Assembly: GCA_947561715.1 (NCBI GenBank)
Contig: OX387202.1
Span: forward strand, 3,162,001 to 3,226,000
Direction of reading: 5' to 3'
Source: Ascidia mentula
Lineage: Eukaryota > Chordata > Ascidiacea > Phlebobranchia > Ascidiidae
Length of the DNA: 64,000 nucleotides
Shown one piece after another: positions 48,930 to 63,429 of the stretch (positions within the stretch are counted from its first letter, which is position 1; every line of letters starts with the position of its first letter). The translations under genes and the position numbers were made by a program. The notes under the pieces are model-generated. The model saw only the letters and a program-made list of their open reading frames with translations, made no database searches and was not told the DNA's origin.

Positions 48930-50123
<1,194 letters not shown>

Positions 50124-50399
50124 TTTATATGTTTTTGTGTTAAAGTGATGTGTAAATATTAATTGATGAACGATTTTTCTGCGTAATCAAATTGTTTAAA
50201 AAATTTTTCGGATCATTTTCAATTATGAACTACAACATTTGAGTTGATTTAACAATGGTTGTTTGTAATAATTTTCCTTTACATCCCTTTCTCCTATAGA
50301 AGTTTCTCTGCGGTGCAACTCTAAATTTATTTGTTACTGGACAATAAAATCCCCTGTACATGACGTTAGCTTGATGCCAAATATACCTGAACGTTTTGT

Positions 50400-51500
50400 T
50401 TAATGGCAGGCAGTTTGTGTTCGAGTAAAAACAATATGTTTAATTAACTTACATGAGATTACCTGGGTTGTCTCCAAATCCTTGATATTTGCAACAGTTG
50501 CATATAGTTTACAATACAGAATCGAATTGTCACAAAGACAAAGCCATAGCAGTGCTAGCGGACAGACATTTAATTCATCATTAACGTTGGGTGGCAGCAG
50601 AAAGATGGTATGGCGGCGTGCACTGGCATTCATTTACAATGCACACAAATCATTAAAATGATATTTCCCACACAGTTGGGACAAGAGTACGATAAAAAGT
50701 AATGAAGAACGATAAGGAAAAGCGTGGGCGAACACATCTGCATTACAATATCGGCAACCACCGGTTATCATTGTTATTGGTGTAAACGAGGAGCAAGGGC
50801 AGAATTGCTTAGCAAGTGTCGGTACAGCACTAGGGGAAACATGGTTTGTTTTTTATCATTGGGTGATGACGCCTCCGCATTTATGTTAAACAAAAAACAT
50901 TCTCTTGATCTGTCAGATTCGCGGTCCAAAATCACCGTGATTTTGAAGTCCACTGTGTGTTCCGTTTCGGTCGCATGCTGAGAGAGGGCCGTTTTTTCTT
51001 AATGTTTGTTCACGTCCCGTTATTGTTTCTTCAACCTCGTTTTAAGCACACGGCCAGTTTTCCCAATGTACACAAGCCGCTGCACCCACCACAGGGAATG
51101 TTGCACATCCACACCCTGGGTTCGAGCTTATTAGGCAATGTCGAAAAACCTACTGCAAGAGTCGAATGGAAGAGATACGACTTAACAGGGGACTTCAACA
51201 CAATATATTGTCATAACATTATGAAATGTTGTCATTCATGCACAGACAAAACATGCTGATGATTGATAATAAATTTCCTGAACAAACATAGTGAACTTTT
51301 CAACCTGAACTTTGATCTAACGCGGAGTTGCCACCACCGACTCGCAAAAGGTCTACGTCATATGGCTTACGGCTGAAGCCAGACATTGGAACCACGCGGT
51401 TAACAGAAAACAAACGCAAAGGCTCGTTTACAAAACACCGATAAATAAACATGAGGAAAGTTGGAACGCCTCAGACCTGGTGTAGATTCACAAATCGGGA
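50400..51500 (-). mobile_element. Penelope-like element fragment downstream of B4
   Basis: Matches 12495-13600. Here it directly follows the B4 3' flank without the 2.1-kb TIR element, which confirms that the latter is an insertion in the B1 flank. Confidence 0.6.
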
Positions 51501-51734
51501 TTCGTGGACATAAAAGTACATCATGCAGGAAAATCAATCATTCTGAATTAATTTTTGGTAGGCAAATTATTTCGTATAACTAATTCAAGCAAAGGTACAC
51601 TCTAAGTCTCAATGCTGAAAAGGATCAATCCGTGTGCATAATTTACACAACTTGCAGCTACCTGGAATGAATGAAATTGTTTGTTCTGTTGAACAAATGT
51701 TAAACCACCAACGCCGTTATTAAAAACTATTACA

Positions 51735-51880
51735 GTTTGCATCGCAGCCCAGCTGGAACAGCCGTTTTTTCGGGCAGTCGAAGCGATATCTGAAAAAATG
51801 AAGTTGTCGTCGATGTTTGAAACCACGACCATGACCTAACCAGAAACAACGCTCTACCGAGTGAGCCACGGTAGAAATAC
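51735..51880 (-). mobile_element. tRNA-derived SINE, copy 5
   Basis: Minus strand has a clear TGGCTCACTCGGTAGAGCG head, the best A box of the family here, and a weaker B box. It is followed by sequence not shared with other copies. Confidence 0.65.
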
Positions 51881-53100
51881 AATGCTTGAGGTTGTTAAAA
51901 TTGTTAAATTTTACGAATTTCCCAACATAATTCTTTCTCATAGTAGAATTATTTTAACATTGCAGCTGCTCAAATTAAATATATGGACAATAAAATCCTA
52001 ACGTCGTGTTTACTCGTTGTCCAGTAACTCAATGACTCATGTGTATTTCAGACACCTTTCGCCTGCAGCGCAGATTGTCGCTGCCTTTGTAACATTCTCT
52101 TCCACACGTGTGGTATTTTAATCAGTACTTTTTGCAACAAACTAGAGTTCCTCAAACCGAAACCACAAGTAGTTGCATTTAGTTTTGCCTGGGAGGAATA
52201 AATTTGTTTCCCCGGCCTTTGCTCCATTCTGCGAAATTCGTGGCTTTTAAACGCAACCTTTTGAAACGGAGAAAAGTATTCTTCTTATACATCAGCTGCA
52301 TCTGCGTATATTCATCCTGCAAAGTAAAATATATGTGTTTGCCACATTGTTCTGCAGAGCAAAGCTGAGACTTTTCTTTTACTTCAAGTTATTCACAGCT
52401 CTGCCGTCAACGTAAACTTTAAAACTTCGCCTCTTTTTGGTTCAACTTGAACCAGCAACCTGGACTTGTGCAATCAAAGGTCACAACATTTGCACGTTAT
52501 CCATTTCTACCTGCAACGGTTTTAAACCTCTGGAGATTGGACTCCAGCTTTCCACATGTCAGACTTTAGGTTCATCCTGTAATGAACAAATGAACGCAAT
52601 ATACAGTCACAGGTTGCCACATATGAAGTTAAGCTTTTTACATGGGGTGCGCAAAAAACATAAGCGTACATTATGGATATGGTGGATAAACCATGCGTAC
52701 ATTATTAAAAGAGATTGTTTAGTGTTAGAACAAAAATACCTCAATCCACCACGGTCGGTCACTGAAAAAGGTGGAACAATTTAAAACGAACCATGACGCA
52801 TTTCAATCTTGTCAAAAATTTCGTCTTCCGACATTAAGTATTGGCGACACGAAAGTTGCCAGCGTACTAACAAATCTTCGAAAAAATAAACTAAACATTT
52901 GACGCCAGTGGGTCCATACTGTGTCAGTGTTATGTGTAAGACAATTATATGATGATTTTTCAAACAATAGTTATGCTAGTTAGACACAACCCTGAAAAAG
53001 TCTCGCCGGATGTTAGACGAAACGTTGGTTTCCAATAAACACTTTGGAAACTAAGTGCCAGAAGAGCAATTCTGATTAATTAGTTATGCTGTTGTTATTT
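51880..53100. other. Mostly unassigned sequence with an exon-1 relic
   Basis: A plus-strand frame at 52437-52784 (115 codons) has no domain I know. At 52936-52980 the words AAGACAATTATATGATG and AATAGTTATGCTAGTT recall the start of B exon 1 (signal peptide), a decayed copy. It runs into 52992-53026, a degenerate hammerhead-like core (CTGAAAA, GTCT/AGAC helix, GAAACG). Confidence 0.4.
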
Positions 53101-53640
53101 TCTATCAAAGAGAATTTTTTCTCCCCAGTGTGAACGTGCTGAAAGCCTTAACAAATATGTCACACTTGAATGGTTTTTCCTTAGTGTGATATGGATTCAT
53201 AGGTTGTTTTTTTACTGAACACTAATGAGCATGTTGTGCACTTGGTTTCTCTCCATCGTGGATCGTTTGTGGATTTTAACATCCGATGAAATTGTAAAGC
53301 ACTTTTCACAAAATTTGCACCTAAAAGTTTTTTCTCCAAATGTGTTTCGATTGCGTTTGGCGCTGAACGCTCTGTTATTAAAAGTGCTTTTTGCTTTATG
53401 AGGTCTTCTGCGAGCTGATATTCTTCCCCCGGTTATGAAGACTTCACAACAAATGTTGCTTTCGTATGGTTTTGTATGAGTGTGAGAATGGACCGATTGA
53501 TTGCTGCATTTTATAAAAGCTTCATCACATAAATTTGTACTGGTAGGGTTTCTCACCAGCGATATTTCGTTTGTGAAGTTTCAATTCGTTGTTGCAGGTA
53601 GTTTTGAGGAATTGTCCCTTCAGGTTTAAGTGTAGGTGGT
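53100..53640 (-). pseudogene. C2H2 zinc-finger gene relic
   Basis: Minus strand, in broken frames, shows finger and linker pieces: LKLHKRN-AGEKPYQ, HTHTKPYESN, GEKTFRCKFCEKCF...HKR and HTKEKPFKCD-FVKAF. The linker pattern (H-TGEKPY/F) and C-x2-C spacing identify Kruppel-type fingers. Several frames and lost cysteines show decay. No introns are visible, so it could be a retrocopy or one exon of a dead gene. Confidence 0.6.
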
Positions 53641-54160
53641 TGAATAATGTGGGTTGTTGGTCAGTGCTTCCTGTTTTGAATACAAGAAAAATATTGCACA
53701 CCCATCCAAAGGTAACAAAGTTTGTTGCACGCAGTTTTTATTTTTTTTTTATTTTTAATGACAAAGGTGTGTTACATGCCTTTAACATCAACATACTTAA
53801 AGGGGTTGCCATTGTGACGAGGACGGAGCAATTTCACCTCATTGCACCAAGTTAAGAAGGTAATCATATATTCGTTGCAACACATTTAACACCGAAAATA
53901 CTCAAAAACATTGAAGTCCTTTCACAGTACACAAGAACAGCATTAGTAACGTTGGTGAGGAAATTGTGATGCGATGAACGTTTTTTATTATAATAAACTT
54001 TGAATAATGACTGATTTCGTAATTCAGTTTTGTCACATTATAAAAGTGTTTTTGATTAACCGCAACAGCAAAATTATAAAAGAATCAAATTAGAATAAAG
54101 TGTATATTCGAAATACGGGTTGCTGTACAAATTGCGAGTTACTCAATCCCGACAAATATG
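53640..54160. other. Intergenic, no gene seen
   Basis: AT-rich with a poly-T run near 53735. A minus-strand AATAAA-type signal near 53990 could serve the reading frame at 54161-54376. Otherwise nothing. Confidence 0.4.
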
Positions 54161-54376
54161 TTAGTTTACTCCAAACAAAGCGGACAAAACACAAGAAAAC
54201 AACACAACAAACGACATTCTAACAATTACAGAAGAACTTGTTGTGTCTTCAGCTGCCAATGTGGTTGTGGTGGTCATAAATTCACCGGTGGTTGTTGGTT
54301 TATTTGCTGTTGTCATGCCATCGTCCGTATTACCCGCCATTGTTGTGCTGCTGACGTCACAACCCGATGACGTCAT
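54161..54376 (-). CDS. Thr-rich reading frame with hydrophobic C-terminus (possible last exon)
   Basis: 71 codons. The N-terminal two thirds are rich in Thr and Ser (TTTGEFMTTTTT), followed by a hydrophobic end VIVRMSFVVLFSCVLSALFG and a stop. That is the look of a mucin-like stalk with a GPI-signal or membrane anchor, normally a final exon. Its upstream side ends abruptly at the repeated B5 upstream block at about 54377, so any earlier exons were cut off or lie elsewhere. Not assigned to a family. Confidence 0.35.
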   Translation of the reverse strand: MTSSGCDVSSTTMAGNTDDGMTTANKPTTTGEFMTTTTTLAAEDTTSSSVIVRMSFVVLFSCVLSALFGVN

Positions 54377-54689
54377 GAGGTAAAACTCACTTTAAATCTG
54401 AGATATTTCCTCATTTAGGATTGGTTTCAAAAACGCCTCAGGATATTTATCACTGTGAAACGTACCTGGCCAGTCATGCAGCAAATCGCATAGGAATTTA
54501 ATGCCGCAATCGACTAATATGTTCATGAAACTGCAAGCAATCCAGCAAGTAGAATTCCCCACCATAAAAGGAAATCTCAAATGTCAGATAACATCGCAGA
54601 TAATTCTATAAAGCTGGGTTTGATGCTCATTATCGCCATTACGCTTATGTTGTGTCAACGTTTCCAGAGACGATTTGCAAGACAATTAT

Positions 54690-56162
<1,473 letters not shown>

Positions 56163-57690
56163 TTGATATGTTTTTGTGTTAAAGTGATGTGTAAATATTT
56201 ATTTGATGAGCGATTTTTTTGCATAATCAAATTGTTTGAAATCTTTTCCGGATATTTTTGCTATCATGAACTACAACGTTTGAGTTTATTTTCCAATTGT
56301 TGTTTGTAATAATTTCCTTTAACATCTGTTTCTCCCTATAGAAGTTTCTCTGCGGTGCAACTGCAAATTTATTTTTTGCTGGACAATAAAATCCCCTGTA
56401 CATGACGTTAGCTTGATGCCTAATTGACCTGAACGTTTTGTTTAATGGCAGGCAGTTTGTGTTCGATTAAACAATATGTTAAGCTAACTTATAAGAGATT
56501 ACCTGTGATGTCGCCAAATCCTTGCTAGGGGCAACAGTTGCAAATAGTTTTCAATACAGAATCGAATTGTCACAAAGACAAAGCCATAGCTGTGCTAGCG
56601 GACAGGCATTTGATTCATCATTAACGTTAGGTGGCAGCTGAAAGATGGTATGGCGGCGTGCACTGGCATTCATTTACAATGCACACAAATCATTAAAATG
56701 ATATTTCCCACACAGTAGGGACAAGAGTCGAAAAAAGTAATAAAGAACGTTAAGGAAAGGCGGGCGAACACATCTGCATTATAATTACCGCCACGGGTTA
56801 TAATCATCATTGGTGTAAACGAGGAACAAGGGCAAAATTGCTTAGCACGTGTCGGTACAGCACTAGGGGAAACAGGGTTTGATTTTTGTCATAAAGCGAT
56901 GACGCATACGCATTTGTATTCAACGAAAGTGGCTGATCCTACTACAAAGTAATGCGCAATGAAAACACAGGTTACTGAAAACAAAAAGAGCCTCGGCCTG
57001 TAATGTGAATATCGCGCATCTCAAACAGAAGCACGCACTGCGTTCTGATGAATTTGTTGGTGGCGCACCATCCACTGGCATTGATTTCAACCCATCAAAT
57101 ATGAAATCTGCACATACACTAGTATGTAGTGTCTGGCAATATTTGGTCTAAGATATTACTAAAACGTTCGTTTTTGAGCTCACACACTTTATGTTAATGT
57201 TGGGTGACGCAAAACTGTCAATTTTGAGATTAATTACGAATTTGTCGTTAACTGGCAAAGTAAACGACATTGTAGCAAGGTTCTTTACCAAGCGATGGCA
57301 CCGTCAGTATTTTGTAAGCATTTTCACTGATTCTGAAAACGCGCTTTGCAATTACAACAGCACATATATCACACAGCAGTGATCAAACACTTTTCTTTGC
57401 AGAAACTTTTAACGTAATGAAGGCGGATCAGCACCAACCTTACTGCAATAGATCTTCTTTTACTAATAGTTCAGTGCACCATTCATTCAACTTTCCTGTA
57501 ATTAATTTGTACTGCTCTTCTTGCAAAATATTAATGACAAACCGTATCGCAAGCAGTAATAAATACATACAACTAGTGACGTTTCAATAATTATTTTTCT
57601 GTTCATATCATAGCGTAGGCGGCCACGATCGATAGAAACCAACACGTTGGCGGGATGAAACTTTAAATACGTTCCCTATGCAACAATTTG
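56163..57690. other. B5 3' flank and intergenic sequence
   Basis: 56440-56900 is a diverged copy of the Penelope-fragment flank seen at 50400-50880. From 56900 to 57690 I see no gene. A 63-codon frame at 57191-57382 has no features. Confidence 0.45.
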
Positions 57691-57691
57691 T

Positions 57692-58220
57692 CACAATCAA
57701 ATCAAATCAAATCAAATCATGTTTATTTTGCGAGAAAAGCAACTACGCGACGAACAATATACAAGGAAATGAAATGGCATGGGCACCGATAAAACCATAA
57801 AGGTTATCGAGTCAGGCACCCATGTAAAGATGATTTCCTCACGGAGAATCACCGTCTGCCGTAGGATCGCAGCCAGTCGCACTGGGAGGTGATGGGTTGC
57901 GACAAGCTGCATGTGACGAAAAGGTGGCCACCCGGCCGTGCTGGCCAAAGCAAAACCCATCGAAACGCAAACGCCAACTCGGTTCTCAGAACGTTTCCTT
58001 TGATCCACATCGACAGACCTTAACGTCCCGAGGACAGTCCAAACGTGGTGGTTTTGGTTGGAGATGGTCGGGATCGTATGGAGGTTGCGCTTGTTGAATC
58101 ATCGTAGGTCTTGCTGATGATGATGTTGGTGTGCAGCGCTCCTAGGTCTGAAACAACAACGGATCCTACGACAGTAAATTGTTCATTTAGGCGTAGAGTG
58201 TACAGTGGAATATACATAAA
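57692..58220 (-). mobile_element. LINE-type 3' end with pentanucleotide tail
   Basis: The minus strand ends AAAATAAACATG followed by ATTTG repeats (57692-57720). A simple tandem pentamer tail after an AATAAA is typical of some non-LTR retrotransposons. The preceding 500 bases are GC-richer than the surroundings but hold no recognisable reverse transcriptase, so this is a 5'-truncated copy or a related SINE. Confidence 0.5.
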
Positions 58221-58920
58221 AACACAAATAAAAACACCATAAAAAAAGACAGAAGAAACGCAATAAACGACAGGAGGACTACAAGAAAAAAGGGAAAAAC
58301 GGACTGCTAACAGGGTGGATGAAAAAGGAAGTTAATACTGAGATGTGAAATATTGGCGGATTTTTTTTTTAAAATCGAACCCACTCAAAACCATGGTGGT
58401 CTACGTTTACGGTTACCACTAGTAAGAATGTACCAATATTACATAGAGACAGACTGCACCCCTGTTCAAAATGTTTTTCCTCAGATTTCACGCTGGTACT
58501 CCGCCTTGTTACTGGATTTGTACGATTTCATATTGCATAAGAAAGATGATAGTTAAAGTAGTTGAATTTAGGAATAACAGAGGAAAACTGACTGCAAATG
58601 ATTGTTTTATTAACTGTAGTATAAATATTATTGGCGTCAGACCGGGTAAACTTTGCAATTAACTTTTATTTAATTATTCAATAAAACTTTGCAGGATGAT
58701 TATGTACATGTCCAGCTTTGCAGGAATCTTCACCTCGTTTAAGATTGATATTTATTTAAGACTTGGGGAAACTTGGAAACTCCTGGAAATTTGGAAAACC
58801 CGGTTTCAAAACCAGTGATGTAACTTTCTCAGGCTAATGTTTTGAATGCGGTTCATGTTGAAAGCTGTGAAATTGCGGCAAGGGTTTGTGTATGGGGGGA
58901 CGACACGAACTTTATCTTTA
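58220..58920. other. Intergenic, no gene seen
   Basis: AT-rich with poly-A and poly-T runs. Short frames only. Confidence 0.4.
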
Positions 58921-58934
58921 ACAAACTCTCTTGT

Positions 58935-59165
58935 ATATTTCAAGTGTAAGAAGTCAGGTAAGCTTGGAATCATGCACCGTTAGTCTTTAATGTTTCGTAA
59001 ACATAAAGTTAACATCTAGTCTCATACAACATTGCACAAACTCTATAAATATGGTTAATTTGAATGTTCAACACCAATACTGTGCGAATTTCCTGAGCAA
59101 GTCTCTAATATTTGAGGACGTTGCAAGAAATAGTTTTGAAGATGTTGTTTATCTTATTAGTTCAA
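58935..59165 (+). pseudogene. Decayed fragments of B exon 1
   Basis: TTTCAAGTGTAAGAAGTCAG and GGAATCATGCACCGTTAGTC (58935-58992) match the end of the B signal peptide and the following residues. A second piece at 59119-59165 (ACGTTGCAAGAAATAGTTTT, GATGTTGTTTAT) matches its start. The pieces are in the wrong order, so at least two old B copies or a rearrangement are involved. Confidence 0.6.
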
Positions 59166-59705
59166 TATGACTCTTCAGGCAATAATACTATTCCATCAAA
59201 GTTTAGGTTACCATGCAGCAACCTTTATTAGGATTTAGAAATGTTAATGTGCAAAATAACACAACGTGGACAATGTTGAGGTTCAAATACTAAGAAAAAA
59301 ACGGTACGATCGAAAAGAGAAATGAAACGAGACCTGGTGTAGATTCACAAATTGAGATCCGCGGAAATAAAAGGACAACATGCAAGAATATCAAACATTC
59401 TAAATTAATTGGGGTCGTGAAAAATAATTCGTGCAATTAATTCAAGCAAGATGTTACTGATCACAAAGCATGCTCCAGAGCATCGCTGGTCTGTAACATA
59501 TAGTTTTGCAGTGGTTGTTGTTTAGTTAAAGTGTAAGAAGGTGCGTTAGTGATTATATACAGTAAGTGTCAATTCAGAAATGGTATAGGGAACGATATGC
59601 ACAATTTACACAACTTCCAGCCATCCGACCTGAATGAAATTCTTTCTTCTGTTGAACAAATGTCAAACCACCAATGTCGTCAGTAAATAACATTAAGGGT
59701 CAGTG

Positions 59706-59901
59706 CAGTGAATCCCAGCAACCTTTTTTGGTTTCATCCCATTTGGAGTAGTTGAATGTTACAAAGTAACCTAGGGGATGAAGTAACAAACATTTTGAGA
59801 TCACTTACGATTTGTTTAATTCGAACTATATCAGCACTTTACAGAAAGGTGCTCGCGTACCACGTGGAATGCGTTCGCGTACAACCGGTTGGGAAACACT
59901 G
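59706..59901. mobile_element. hAT-type MITE before B6
   Basis: CAGTGAATCCCAGCAACC and GGTTGGGAAACACTG ends; flanks GGTCAGTG and GGTTAGTG. More diverged than the copies before B1 and B2. Confidence 0.65.
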
Positions 59902-59909
59902 GGTTAGTG

Positions 59910-60060
59910 GCATCGCAACCAAGCTGGAACAACCATTTTTTCCGACCAGTCGTTGCGATATTTAAATAAATCAAGTTGACGGTGATGTATGAACTCAGGG
60001 CCATGAACTAATCAGGACCACCGACTAAGGTGAGGTAGCTTACTTGTTTTCCGTGGTATA
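59910..60060 (-). mobile_element. tRNA-derived SINE, copy 6
   Basis: Same family and same place relative to the MITE as before B1. Both boxes have drifted. Confidence 0.55.
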
Positions 60061-60138
60061 TTGTGGACCAGCTACACTGGTGCAAACGCGCACAACTCGC
60101 CAGGCGACACTTTCATATTCGTAGGTGTTATGTAATTA

Positions 60139-60603
60139 GGACTTGCTTAATAGCTTTAGAGGGATCTAGCCCTCGGTTAGGCATTGTTTATGTATCTGCG
60201 ACAGCAAATTAATCTCGTTCGTATACATATGTATAATGAAGCAACAAGCCTCTGATTTGCGTCAGCAGATTTTATTTTGAAAAATCGATTTCGCTTATAA
60301 CCATAAGCATTGTTAGTTTCTGCAAATATAAGGGCAATAAAATACACACAAAACAGCGCTACAACTAGAAGTCTTCCTCTATCACCTTCTGTAGGTTGCT
60401 ACCACGCTGGTCTGCACTTCACAGTTTGAGCTTTGACGATCGAGATAGCGTAAAGAAAAGACTTCTAGTTGTAGCGCTGTTTTATATGTATTTGCTTTTA
60501 TTTTTGCAGAAACTGACGATGCTTATGGTTACAAGCGAAATCGATTTTTCAAAATAAAATCTGCTGACGCAAATCAGAGGCTTGTTGCTTCATTATACAT
60601 ATG
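60139..60603. mobile_element. 465-bp inverted-repeat insertion with 11-bp direct repeats
   Basis: TTATGTAATTA stands on both sides (60128-60138 and 60604-60614). The matching sites before B1 and B2 have the word once and no insert. Arms of about 150 bases (CATATGTATAATGAAGCAAC and its complement) surround a middle of about 70 bases. The right arm has CTGACGA, GCTT/AAGC helix and GAAA (60513-60543); the left arm has a damaged version on the minus strand. Probably a short Penelope derivative. Confidence 0.75.
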
Positions 60604-61313
60604 TTATGTAATTATATAGTTTATTGTCCTAAAGTTGACCTAACAAAACGGCGCTTCAGATACCACGTGTAATCAGCGAGCAATGTGACTTACGCCTGTG
60701 GAATTACTGCGCACCTAACTTGCTAATAATTGCGTTCCTGGCGTTAATTGCGTGTTTGCTTTGGCTATTAAACCTGCGCATCGTTCTGTATGAATACACT
60801 TGAACTGTTTGCGACTCAAAAATACAGCAATAGGGATCTGCATTACCGTTATCAGGTAACGCATGTGTTTTATATGATATAGCATGACAAGCCAGGATCG
60901 CCCCACTGCGCAATCTAATTTTATGTACATTTATAAATACATAAACATATATTTGGGAGAAAATGCACTTTAATTACTGCAGTTTGCCAGTATACTGAGA
61001 CGTGTAAAACTCACTTTAAATCTGAGATATTTCTTCATTTAAGATTGGTTACGATAACGCCTCAGGATATTTATCGCTGTGAAACGTACCTGGCCAGTCA
61101 TGCAGCAAATCGCATAGGAATTTAATGCCGCAATCGACTAATATGTTCATGAAACTGCAAGCAATCCAACAAGTAGAATTCCTCACCATAAAAGGAAATG
61201 TCAAGTGTCAGATAACATCGCAGAAAATGCTTTAAAGCTGGCTAGGTTGCACATTATCGCCATTACGCTTATGTTGTGTCAACGTTTCCAGAGACGATTT
61301 GCAAGACAATAAT

Positions 61314-63057
61314 ATGATGAAGTTGCAACAAACAGTTTTGCTGGTGTTGTTTGTTTCAAGTGTAAGAAGTCAGTTAAGTTTGGAATCATGCACCGTTAGT
61401 CTTCAATGTGGAACCACTAATGGTTTGTTTCAATCAACGGGAACTCGAAACACTTCCTACAAACTTCGAGGTCCACCTGGCAGGAGAGGTAAAATGCAAT
61501 GCACAAATATATGCCTTTAGGGTTGTGTAATTCCTTTTTGAAAACATATTGCAACTACTTCGAGGTACAAATATTTTTGATGCAACAATATTTAAGTTTC
61601 GCCATGAACAGGATGTTAATTTTTATTTTAACAACACATAATTTTGTGCGACTATCAAAACCAATAAGAACACTGAATTTCAAGATCGTTTGGGGAAAAT
61701 CAGAAGGTCAAAGTTTCAGATTGGGAAGACAATAATATACTTTAGGTCCTCGAGGATATCCAGGTCAGCGCGGGTTGGAAGGCGAATCTGCTGAACAATG
61801 TGAATGTAATGGAGTAATTCAACTTCAAACTGCCTTACAACAACTTGAAGCAAGACTTACAAAAGCTGAAGGTGAAATGTTTTTGCAAAGAAAAATTTAA
61901 CTTCAATGATCCTTTCGTTGTCTTATTTTGCGATTTATTTGATGAAATGTGAATCAACCATAATTGGGGTTTCAGCCAGAAGAGCGTATATTTCCTTGTG
62001 TTCTAATTGATTGTTATAGTTGTGAAATCCAATCACGTATATTTTCATACATTGCTAGTGCCCTGTCTTCTTTTTTTTTGAAAAAAATTCTAATGTTTAA
62101 CAGCTGCTCTCAACCCGACGACTTGCAGTGACGTCATGCCCAGACATGCAAACGACACAGGGGGTGTTTACACAATCTATCCAATCACTGGAGGGCGCAA
62201 GGGAGTCAAAGTGTTTTGTGATTTGGTGACAAATGGGGGTGGATGGTTGGTGAGTCAAAAAATTACGTTAAGTATATTGATCATATCGATAATCTATCAC
62301 TAACTTTTGATATATTATATTTTATACCACATTGAATGTTGGACATTCTTTTTCAGGTATTTCAGAAACGAGAAGACAGATCTGAAAATTTCAATCGAGG
62401 TTGGGACGATTATGTGAATGGATTTGGAAAACTTGACGGAGAATTCTGGTTGGGTGAGAAAATGTTCAGAAGAATGTCAGATATTTTAATGATTAATTAC
62501 TATTATTGATCAGGACTTGAGAAACTCCATCAGATAACCAGCAGTAGTGGTGAATATGAGATGAGAATTGATATGGAAGATTTCGAAGGAAATAAAACAT
62601 ATGCTGTTTATGGGTAAATATAAGTAAACTAACCGGATCCAAACTAAGTTAATTTCCTTTGTTTCAGTCGTTTTTCAGTAGGAGAAGGAGGAGGTTACAG
62701 ACTTAACTGGGAGAATTTCTCAGGTCCTGCAGGTAAGCGAACTACATGAAGTTTATTAAAGACATATTGGTTTGTCCATTTTAATTCATTAAATTGAGGT
62801 AATTTTCTAAAGGCAATGGCATGAAACCATCGGGGACAAACTTCTCCACCAAAGATAACGATCAAGACACTCATTCAGGAAACTGTGCAATGAGTTACAA
62901 AGGTGGATGGTGGTTTACAAGTTGTCACGCGGGAAACCCGAATGGTTTTTATTACGGAGGTCCATACGAATCTTATGCTGATGGTGTGGGCTGGTATACA
63001 TTTCGTGGTCATCATTATTCACTTAAAATTATTGAAATGAAAATCAAGAAGAAGTGA
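61314..63057 (+). CDS. B6: secreted ficolin-like lectin (7 exons, about 317 aa)
   Basis: Exons: 61314-61488, 61746-61871, 62104-62249, 62357-62453, 62514-62613, 62668-62732, 62813-63057; phases as in B1. Signal peptide ([19 protein letters not shown]), NTS site, GPPGRRG plus [15 protein letters not shown] triplets, CEC and coil, full FReD with [19 protein letters not shown] and IEMKIKKK. The usual donor after ACAAAAG has changed from GT to GC; the next donor six bases on (GAAG/GTGAAA) keeps the phase and adds two residues. It has the full upstream block with hAT, SINE and one extra insertion. Poly(A) signal at 63281. Confidence 0.88.
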
Positions 63058-63429
63058 TTTATATGTTTAGTGTTAAAGTGATGTGTAAATATTACTAACT
63101 GTGGAACGATTTTTCTGCATAATCAAGTTGTTTAAAAACTTTTCTGGATGTTTTTGCTATTATGAATTACAACCTTTGAGTCGATTTAACACTGGACGTT
63201 TGTTATAAATTTACCTTACATCACTTTATCTTTGTAGAAGTTTCTCTGCGGTGCAACTGCAAATTTATTTGTTACTGGACAATAAAATCCCCTTTCCATG
63301 ACGTTAGCTTGAAGCCAAATAAGCTGTTACATCATAGTGTTTTGATATAAAAGATGTTCACTTATCACACATGAATTTGCTGTAAATATCACAAAAAATG
63401 AGAAATTTTTTTTTTTACATGAACTTAAA

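Noticed and set aside
52437-52784. 115-codon ORF as a gene
   Set aside because: No domain, no paralogue in the window and no splice-site support; left as unassigned.
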